A stretch of DNA of 5,557 nucleotides, from the NCBI GenBank assembly GCA_001717015.1, contig MAGV01000001.1, forward strand, positions 1,692 through 7,248, given 5' to 3'. Positions 1 to 4,575 of the stretch are shown in pieces; position 1 is the first letter of the stretch; each line of letters begins with the position of its first letter. A model generated the notes under the pieces. That model was not told where the DNA came from. It ran no database searches and saw only the letters and a list, made by a program, of their open reading frames with translations. The DNA is from Candidatus Methanosuratincola petrocarbonis (ex Vanwonterghem et al. 2016). GTDB lineage: Archaea; Thermoproteota; Methanomethylicia; Methanomethylicales; Methanomethylicaceae. The translations under genes and the position numbers were made by a program.

Positions 1-530
1 TCATGGCGAGGGTCTGCCTCGAGGGTCCGGGCGAGTTCACCGGGAGCACAGGGTCGGCGTTCATCGATCACATGATGAGGACGCTAGCGAAGCACTCCTC
101 GATAAGGGTAGACCTCGAGGCTTCTGGGGACCTGAAGCACCACATCATTGAGGACACTGCGCTCGCCTTGGGGGAGGCGATTCAGGCTGCGCTGGGGGAC
201 AAGAGGGGGATAAGGAGGTTCGGGTACGCCTATGTGCCAATGGACGACTCCCTGGCCAGGGCAGTTGTCGACCTGGGGGGGAGGCCCTACAGCAGGATTA
301 GGCTTGGGACGGAGGGTGAATCGATCGAGGACACTAAGGTCGAGGACATATTCCACTTCCTCGAGTCGCTCGCAACCTCGCTGAGGTGCAACCTCCACAT
401 CAAGGTGCTGTACGGGAGCAATGACCACCACAAGGTGGAGGCGGCAGTGAAGGCGCTCGCGGTTGCGCTGAAGGACGCAGTCTCGCTCACAGGCAGGACA
501 GAGATCCCGAGCGCAAAGGGGGCGATCTGA
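1..530 (+). CDS. hisB: Imidazoleglycerol-phosphate dehydratase (5'-truncated by window edge)
   Basis: HisB converts D-erythro-imidazole glycerol phosphate to imidazole acetol phosphate, a Mn-dependent dehydration in cytosolic histidine synthesis. Seen over the 175 visible residues: the STGxxFxDHM segment at 15-24, the first metal-binding motif HHIIED at 46-51, the conserved RGIRRFGYAYVPMDDSLARAVVDL block at 68-91, and the second motif DHHKVEA at 141-147. These are the paired HHxxE motifs of the family. The family is usually about 190-200 residues and begins with an R..TKET-like strand. That strand is absent, so the ATG at position 3 is probably an internal Met and about 15 residues lie upstream of the window. 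It is a stand-alone dehydratase, with no fused phosphatase visible. The stop lies 4 nt before the hisH ATG, so the two are very likely cotranscribed. Confidence 0.96.
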   Translation, partial: MARVCLEGPGEFTGSTGSAFIDHMMRTLAKHSSIRVDLEASGDLKHHIIEDTALALGEAIQAALGDKRGIRRFGYAYVPMDDSLARAVVDLGGRPYSRIRLGTEGESIEDTKVEDIFHFLESLATSLRCNLHIKVLYGSNDHHKVEAAVKALAVALKDAVSLTGRTEIPSAKGAI

Positions 531-534
531 TCGG

Positions 535-1194
535 ATGAGGGTAGCAGTGCTGGACATGGGGCTCGGGAACCTCCTGAGCATAAGTAGGGGGATTGAGAGG
601 GCCAGCCAAGGCATGTTTGCAGGCTCGAGCCCCAATCCAGGGTCTGGGGCTACAGGAGCCGAGGTGATAGTCGCGAAGTGCGACACGGATGCGGATCGGG
701 CGGACGCGGTGGTGATTCCCGGGGTCGGCGCGTTCAGGGACGGGGCAAGGGCGCTCATGGATCGGTTCGGTAGGACGGTGGAGCGGATTCGCACAGGGGA
801 GATCCCAGCGCTCGGCGTCTGCCTTGGGATGCAGCTCCTGTTCACAAGGAGCTTTGAGGGCGGCGAGCACCCGGGTCTCGGGATCATAAGGGGGGACGTC
901 GTGAGGCTGCCGCCCACGGTGAAGGTCCCCCACATGGGCTGGAACAGCGTCATGCTGCTTAGGGATTGTGCTCTGACCAAGGGGATCCAAGACGGGGAAT
1001 ACTTCTACTTCGTCCACTCTTACTACTGCAGGCCGGATGAGGGGAGCGCCACCGTCGCCGAGACCGAATACGGCGTGCAGATCCCAGCGATCGTCGCAAA
1101 GGGCAAAGTCTTCGGGACTCAGTTCCACCCCGAGAAGAGCGGCGAGGCGGGCCGGATGGTGATAAGGAACTTCCTGGAGGCTGCTGGGCATTGA
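535..1194 (+). CDS. hisH: Imidazole glycerol phosphate synthase, glutamine amidotransferase subunit
   Basis: HisH is the class I glutaminase that supplies ammonia to HisF for closing the imidazole ring. Seen in 219 residues: the N-terminal DMGLGNLLSI segment, the oxyanion-strand region PGVGAF at 62-67, the nucleophile elbow GVCLGMQ with Cys96, PHMGWN at 132-137, VHSYY at 160-164, and QFHPEKS carrying the His198 and Glu200 of the catalytic triad. The protein is longer than the usual roughly 200 residues because of an extra stretch at residues 24-40, between the first helix and the strand GAEVIVA. That stretch is Gly/Ser/Pro-rich and its DNA forms an inverted repeat. The ATG follows the hisB stop by 4 nt; the TGA overlaps the hisA TTG start. 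HisF, its obligate partner, is encoded two genes downstream. Confidence 0.96.
   Translation: MRVAVLDMGLGNLLSISRGIERASQGMFAGSSPNPGSGATGAEVIVAKCDTDADRADAVVIPGVGAFRDGARALMDRFGRTVERIRTGEIPALGVCLGMQLLFTRSFEGGEHPGLGIIRGDVVRLPPTVKVPHMGWNSVMLLRDCALTKGIQDGEYFYFVHSYYCRPDEGSATVAETEYGVQIPAIVAKGKVFGTQFHPEKSGEAGRMVIRNFLEAAGH
604..660 (+). repeat. Inverted repeat within an in-frame insertion in hisH
   Basis: The sequence AGCCCCA at 628-634 is the exact reverse complement of TGGGGCT at 645-651, with a 10-nt loop. An outer arm, GGCTC at 622-626, pairs with GAGCC at 656-660. Together they give 12 paired positions with a small asymmetric bulge. The hairpin lies almost entirely inside the residues (24-40, nt 604-654) that are extra compared with typical HisH proteins. 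The reading frame stays open. It may be a small palindromic element that inserted in frame, or a lineage-specific surface loop whose GC-rich codons happen to pair. Confidence 0.45.
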
Positions 1195-1904
1195 TCGCAG
1201 TCATACCTGCCGTGGATGTCTCGAAGGGGAAGTGCGTGAGGCTCACCAAGGGGAGGCTGGAGGAGACAAAGGTGTACTTCGAGGATCCCCTCGATGCTGC
1301 GAGGAAGTGGGAGGGCGAGGGCGCAGAGTGGATACACGTGATCGACCTGGACGCTGCGATCGGAGTGGGCAGCAACTCGGATCAGATAAAGCGGCTAATA
1401 GAGAACGTCGGCGCAAAGGTCGAGGTAGGCGGCGGGATAAGGAGCCTCGAAGCCGCGAGTGAGTACATCCGGGCTGGCGCCGGGAGGGTCATCTTCGGCA
1501 CCGGGGCGCTCGACGCGGGTTTGATAAAGGCGAGCATCAGGGAGTTCGGGGCGGACAGGGTCATGGCCGCGGTAGACCACCTCGCCGGGAGGGTAGCCGT
1601 GAAGGGCTGGAAGGAGATGGCAGGGATAGACGCCACGCTCCTGTGCAGGAGGCTCGAGGAGATCGGCGTCAGGATCTTCATGATGACTGCGATTGACCGG
1701 GACGGGACGATGAAGGGCCCTAACATCGAGTACTCTCTGAGGGCTGCCTCCGAGATAAGGGGTGAAGTTTACCTCGCAGGGGGGTTCTCGAGCCTATCCG
1801 ACTTGGCAATGCTCAGGGGGTCGAGGGCGGCAGGGGTGATCCTTGGTAAGGCCCTCTATGAGGGGGCGTTCACGCTGAGGGAAGCGATGGGGGCGGTAAG
1901 GTGA
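1191..1904 (+). CDS. hisA: ProFAR isomerase (phosphoribosylformimino-AICAR ribotide isomerase)
   Basis: HisA carries out the Amadori rearrangement of ProFAR to PRFAR, the substrate of HisF. The 237-residue product is a complete (beta/alpha)8 barrel of normal length. Seen: IPAVDV with catalytic Asp9, CVRLTKG at 15-21, the first phosphate-binding loop GGGIRS at 80-85, the second catalytic Asp129 in [15 protein letters not shown], the [13 protein letters not shown] segment at 166-178, and the second phosphate loop region AGGFSS at 196-201 followed by [11 protein letters not shown]. The conserved N-terminal strand leaves room only for the TTG at 1191, whose TTGA overlaps the hisH stop. A GGAGG at 1176-1180, 10 nt upstream, may serve as ribosome binding site. 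TrpF, its mechanistic relative, is less likely because the DRDGT..GPN signature and the operon context are those of HisA. Whether it also serves tryptophan synthesis (as PriA does) cannot be told here. Confidence 0.96.
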   Translation: MIAVIPAVDVSKGKCVRLTKGRLEETKVYFEDPLDAARKWEGEGAEWIHVIDLDAAIGVGSNSDQIKRLIENVGAKVEVGGGIRSLEAASEYIRAGAGRVIFGTGALDAGLIKASIREFGADRVMAAVDHLAGRVAVKGWKEMAGIDATLLCRRLEEIGVRIFMMTAIDRDGTMKGPNIEYSLRAASEIRGEVYLAGGFSSLSDLAMLRGSRAAGVILGKALYEGAFTLREAMGAVR

Positions 1905-2713
1905 CGCTGACGAAGAGGATCATACCGTGCCTCGATGTCGATAGGGGCAGGGTGGTCAAAGGCATAAGGTTCGTCAACCTTAGGGACGCAGGGGACCCCG
2001 TAGAGCAGGCCCTCGAGTACGAGCGGCAGGGGGCAGACGAGATCGTCTTCCTGGACATCACCGCTTCGTCGGACAACAGGGAGATGGTCATAGACATGGT
2101 CAGGAAGACGGCGTACGAGCTCTCGATCCCGTTCACCGTGGGAGGCGGGATAAGGAGCTACGCTGACGTGAGGAGGGTCCTTATGGCAGGGGCAGACAAA
2201 GTCTCCCTGAACACCGCAGCGGTCCAGAACCCAGGGCTGATCACCGAGGGGGCGGAGATCTTCGGGAGCCAGTGCATCGTCGTGGCGATAGACGCAAAGA
2301 GGGCAGGCGAAGGGAAGTGGGAGGTCTACACACACGGGGGCAGGAGGGCCACTGGGATGGACGCTGTCGAATGGGCAGTGAAGGCAGAGGAGATGGGCGC
2401 CGGGGAGATCCTGCTGACCAGCATGGACTACGACGGGTCCAAGGACGGCTATGATCTGGAGCTGACTAGGCGGGTTTCCGAGAGCGTCAACATACCCGTA
2501 ATAGCATCGGGCGGCGCAGGGAGCCCTGCCCACATATACGACGCGCTCACAGCAGGGAAAGCCGATGCTGCCCTCGCCGCATCCATATTCCACTACGCGG
2601 AGTACACTGTCGGGGAAGTGAAGGCGTACCTCGCGGAGAGGGGAGTCCCAGTCAGGATCTTGCGGTCACCCAGTGGCGCTGGAGCCAGGGAAGGGGGCCA
2701 TGGCTCATGTTAA
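1901..2713 (+). CDS. hisF: Imidazole glycerol phosphate synthase, cyclase subunit
   Basis: HisF uses ammonia from HisH to turn PRFAR into imidazole glycerol phosphate and AICAR, which links histidine synthesis to purines. Seen in 270 residues: [17 protein letters not shown] with catalytic Asp12, DITAS at 52-56, phosphate loop VGGGIRS at 80-86, the second catalytic Asp131 in [18 protein letters not shown] at 170-179, and IASGGAG at 201-207. Residues matching the T. maritima ammonia-gate set (Arg5, Glu46, Lys99, Glu167) are present as Arg6, Glu47, Lys100 and Glu169, consistent with a working HisH-HisF tunnel. Start is GTG at 1901, overlapping the hisA TGA by 4 nt. The family normally ends soon after the 'ERGVPVR' segment, so the last 16-18 residues (Ser, Gly and Ala rich) are an unusual tail. 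HisA and HisF are paralogous barrels. Confidence 0.96.
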   Translation: MTLTKRIIPCLDVDRGRVVKGIRFVNLRDAGDPVEQALEYERQGADEIVFLDITASSDNREMVIDMVRKTAYELSIPFTVGGGIRSYADVRRVLMAGADKVSLNTAAVQNPGLITEGAEIFGSQCIVVAIDAKRAGEGKWEVYTHGGRRATGMDAVEWAVKAEEMGAGEILLTSMDYDGSKDGYDLELTRRVSESVNIPVIASGGAGSPAHIYDALTAGKADAALAASIFHYAEYTVGEVKAYLAERGVPVRILRSPSGAGAREGGHGSC

Positions 2714-2772
2714 CAGAGATCGAATCCATAGTGGAGAGCAACTCAGGAAGGTGCATGCCGGATGATTTTTGA
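2707..2772 (+). other. Short open frame of 21 codons at the hisF/hisIE junction
   Basis: An ATG at 2707 overlaps the hisF stop (ATGTTAA) and opens a frame that begins [16 protein letters not shown] and ends at a TGA at 2770-2772, 16 nt before the preferred hisIE start. A G-run at 2693-2697 lies 9 nt upstream of this ATG. The peptide looks like plausible coding sequence (acidic helix-like start), but it is too short to assign. A run of five T at 2766-2770 sits at its end. With one T fewer, this frame would run directly into hisIE. It may therefore be a real N-terminal extension broken by an indel, the remnant of another gene, a translational-coupling peptide, or chance. It contains no histidines, so it is not a classical His attenuator peptide. 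Confidence 0.25.
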
Positions 2773-2778
2773 TGGAAA

Positions 2779-2783
2779 GGAGG
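2779..2783 (+). promoter_or_regulatory. Ribosome binding site deciding the hisIE start
   Basis: GGAGG is a full match to the core of the archaeal Shine-Dalgarno sequence and ends 5 nt before an in-frame GTG at 2789. It lies downstream of the more distal in-frame ATG at 2762, so it can only serve the GTG. The ATG has a weaker AGGTG at 2749-2753, 8 nt upstream. Family alignments from memory also favour the GTG, which leaves about 15 residues before the conserved LDF.K.GG strand. Confidence 0.55.
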
Positions 2784-2788
2784 ATGGC

Positions 2789-3424
2789 GTGAGGCTAGGC
2801 AGCGAACAGATAGACGGGCTTGTCAAGTCGCTCGACTTTGCGAAGCTGGGGGGGATAGTCCCAGCGATCGCTGTAGGCGAGGACGGGAGGGTGCTGATGC
2901 TAGCTTTCATGAACGAGGAGGCACTCAGGAGGACGCTCAGCACGGGCATGATGCACTACTGGTCGAGATCCAGGAAGAGGCTCTGGATGAAGGGGGAAGA
3001 GTCTGGGCACTACCAGTACGTCCTGGGAGTCTACGCCGACTGCGACTCGGATTCGCTGCTATTCAAGGTCAGGCAGGTCGGGAACGCCTGCCACACTGGC
3101 GAGGGCACGTGCTTCCACAAGCCGGTTGTGGAGCACCTGGCAGCATGGGAGGTCTTATCGGAGCTCGAAAGAGTGGTCAAGGACAGGATCGAAAACCCCC
3201 GCGACGGGTCGTACACATCGAAGATAGCCTCAGGCGGGCTTGGGAAGGCGGCGAAGAAGGTCGGCGAGGAGGGCGTCGAGGCTGCCCTGGCAGGGGTCTC
3301 GGAGAGCAGGGAGAGGGCGGTCAGCGAGGCCGCGGATCTCATCTACCACCTGATCATACTTCTCCAGATGAAGGGAATAAGCCTGGAGGATGTGTACAGC
3401 GAGCTCAGGAAGAGAAGGCGATGA
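2789..3424 (+). CDS. hisIE: Bifunctional phosphoribosyl-AMP cyclohydrolase / phosphoribosyl-ATP pyrophosphohydrolase
   Basis: HisIE performs two early histidine steps. The C-terminal HisE domain hydrolyses PR-ATP to PR-AMP and PPi, and the N-terminal HisI domain opens the purine ring to give ProFAR for HisA. Numbered from the GTG (211 residues), HisI spans roughly 15-115: LDFAKLGGIVPAI, LMLAFMNEEALRRTL, YWSRSRKRLWMKGE, the metal-binding DCDSD at 84-88, and zinc cysteines at 85, 101 and 108 (the latter two in ACHTGEGTCF). HisE spans about 122-209: LSELERVVKDRIENPRDGSYT, the MazG-like KKVGEEGVEAALA at 156-168, and EAADLIYHLIILL at 180-192. The GTG is preferred because of its GGAGG; an in-frame ATG at 2762 would add nine residues. 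It is the last recognisable his gene in the cluster. Many archaea encode HisI and HisE separately, so the fusion is mildly notable. Confidence 0.95.
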   Translation: MRLGSEQIDGLVKSLDFAKLGGIVPAIAVGEDGRVLMLAFMNEEALRRTLSTGMMHYWSRSRKRLWMKGEESGHYQYVLGVYADCDSDSLLFKVRQVGNACHTGEGTCFHKPVVEHLAAWEVLSELERVVKDRIENPRDGSYTSKIASGGLGKAAKKVGEEGVEAALAGVSESRERAVSEAADLIYHLIILLQMKGISLEDVYSELRKRRR

Positions 3425-3517
3425 GGATTAGGCAGGGATGGCAGAGCCAAGGATCCCAGCACGGAGCCCAGCCGCTTCGATTGTAGAGTTGGAATATGGG
3501 CACGCGCACAATCCAGT

Positions 3518-4483
3518 TCATGGGAGGGCGGCATCGCTGGGCTCTTGCGTGTTCTTTAATGCCTCTGCGAGCCTGAGCTGCCTGCCCTTCTCCTTCATCG
3601 CTATGATAAGGTCGTAAACGTCCTCAACGCTATCGAAGCGTAGGCGGCGCACCTTCTCGAAGTTCCATCCAGTGCACTTCACGGCTGACACGAAGGATGC
3701 GTACGACACTGCCTTGATCCAGCTGCCAGTCTTGTGGAATGCTGCCAGGAAGCTCCCTGACCATGTGTCGCCTGCACCCGTCACGTCCACAGCCTTCTTT
3801 GTTATCGCCGCGAGGGCTGGTATCAAGTCCTTCGTCCCCTCTGACCTGATCATGGTCCCAATCTCGCCGAGGGTAAGGACGAGGGTCTTCGATTTTATGG
3901 CTTTTATCGCCTCGGACACGACCTCCTTACCCGTGAGCGCATGGAGCTCGCGCTCGTTCAGTATGAATATGTCAGACATCGAAGCTGCCTTCAGTATTGC
4001 CTTCCTGTTGGCGCTGCTGTCCATGTAGTTGATGCAGGAATTGACCGAGATCTTTACTTCAAGGCCTGATCCCCTCAGAGCCGAGACCATCCGTTCCACC
4101 TTGGGGGGGTTCATCGGGGCAACGTGCACGAATGCTGCGCCCCTCCGCACAGCGTTCAGGAGCGCCCGAGTTGTGATAGCCGAGGCAGGGCCCGGGTCGG
4201 AAGAGTGGTAGTGCGCGTTCCAGTCAGAATCGTAAGAGATGTCGAACCTGGTGCTCCCGCCTTTGCGCCGGGCTATGAACTCGGCGGGGAACTCCGAGAG
4301 AGCCTCCCAAAAGCTGTAGTCGCTCCCGACGGCAGTGACCAGGCAGAGGTCCCTGCAGAGCGTCCTCGCCCCGTAGGCCGCGTAGAGGGCTGCCCCTCCC
4401 GGCTGGATCTTTTCCCCGTTGGAGTTCCTCACCCTGTCGATGGATGTGTGGCCAACAAAGACGAGCTCTGCCAACAGGATCAC
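3518..4483 (-). CDS. PfkB/ribokinase-family carbohydrate or nucleoside kinase
   Basis: This is a cytosolic ATP-dependent kinase of the ribokinase fold, 321 residues from the GTG at 4483. Seen in that numbering: N-terminal strand LVFVGHTSIDRV, the Gly-Gly substrate-loop region IQPGGAALYAAYGA at 26-39, FILNERELHALTG at 172-184 (NEREL plus LTG, typical of the family), the nucleotide-binding strand LVLTLGEIGTMI, and the PfkB signature DVTGAGDTWSGSF at 233-245 with the anion-hole GAGD and catalytic base Asp239. The open frame extends upstream to 4600, but that part reads through the TATA boxes and lacks family similarity, so it is rejected. A TATA box centred about 27 nt upstream of the GTG predicts a leaderless mRNA. 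The substrate cannot be fixed: ribose, nucleosides, fructose or another sugar are all possible. It converges on the his operon and diverges from the hydrolase gene, and shows no functional link to either. Confidence 0.9.
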   Translation of the reverse strand: MILLAELVFVGHTSIDRVRNSNGEKIQPGGAALYAAYGARTLCRDLCLVTAVGSDYSFWEALSEFPAEFIARRKGGSTRFDISYDSDWNAHYHSSDPGPASAITTRALLNAVRRGAAFVHVAPMNPPKVERMVSALRGSGLEVKISVNSCINYMDSSANRKAILKAASMSDIFILNERELHALTGKEVVSEAIKAIKSKTLVLTLGEIGTMIRSEGTKDLIPALAAITKKAVDVTGAGDTWSGSFLAAFHKTGSWIKAVSYASFVSAVKCTGWNFEKVRRLRFDSVEDVYDLIIAMKEKGRQLRLAEALKNTQEPSDAALP

Positions 4484-4505
4484 TGGTTTTAAAAGGCGCG
4501 GATCC

Positions 4506-4515
4506 CCTTTAAAAA
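4506..4515 (-). promoter_or_regulatory. TATA box of the PfkB-kinase gene
   Basis: On the minus strand the sequence reads TTTTTAAAGG, centred near 4510. The distance from the centre to the GTG at 4483 is about 27 nt, matching the usual archaeal TATA-to-start-site spacing and so a leaderless transcript. No Shine-Dalgarno sequence precedes the GTG, which fits. Confidence 0.6.
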
Positions 4516-4521
4516 CCCTTG

Positions 4522-4531
4522 AGGCGCGCCT
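4522..4531. promoter_or_regulatory. Perfect 10-bp palindrome in the divergent promoter region
   Basis: AGGCGCGCCT is a perfect palindrome lying just upstream of both TATA boxes, 6 nt from the kinase TATA and 3 nt from the hydrolase TATA. A dimeric regulator bound here could affect both promoters, or it could act as a GC-rich spacer. No matching second copy is seen nearby, although GGCGCG recurs at 4495-4500. Confidence 0.3.
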
Positions 4532-4534
4532 GAG

Positions 4535-4542
4535 TATAAATA
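4535..4542 (+). promoter_or_regulatory. TATA box of the hydrolase gene
   Basis: TATAAATA is a near-consensus archaeal TATA box. Initiation 25-27 nt from its centre would fall at about 4563-4566, giving a leader of roughly 10-13 nt to the ATG at 4576. No Shine-Dalgarno sequence is present in that leader. An ATG at 4564 falls almost exactly at the predicted transcription start and opens a three-codon frame that stops directly before the gene's ATG. Confidence 0.7.
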
Positions 4543-4575
4543 CATCTTCAAAAAGAGCATAAAATGGCGCCCTAA

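Noticed and set aside
523..533. Palindrome CGATC-T-GATCG at the hisB/hisH junction
   Set aside because: Short, lies inside the hisB 3' end and stop codon, and is the kind of match expected by chance.
84..980. Long open frame of 298 codons on the minus strand across hisB and hisH
   Set aside because: It lies antisense to two clearly recognised enzymes, is rich in Pro, Arg and Ser as expected of GC-rich complement, and matches no family I know.
487..1191. Minus-strand open frame of 234 codons over hisH
   Set aside because: Antisense shadow of a gene with an intact catalytic triad; no recognisable domains.
1856..2593. Minus-strand open frame of 245 codons over hisF
   Set aside because: Antisense shadow; Cys, His and Pro rich composition with no motif.
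2700..2765. Frame with three His codons before hisIE as a histidine attenuator peptide
   Set aside because: The histidines are scattered rather than consecutive, there is no terminator/antiterminator structure, and the G-run upstream is only 2 nt from the ATG. It is kept only as part of the junction finding.
3435..3457. Possible terminator hairpin GGGAT/ATCCC between the convergent genes
   Set aside because: Only 5 bp with a 13-nt loop and no T-run on either strand in 3425-3517. I see no convincing terminator in this intergenic stretch.
3421..3486. Short frame of 21 codons whose ATG overlaps the hisIE stop (ATGA)
   Set aside because: The overlap looks like operon coupling, but the peptide is low in complexity (Gln/Gly/Arg rich), very short, and followed by no further gene on this strand.
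4487..4494. TTTTAAAA as an alternative TATA box
   Set aside because: Too close to the kinase GTG (about 7 nt) to drive it. For the plus strand it would give a leader of about 60 nt, while a better-placed TATAAATA exists at 4535.
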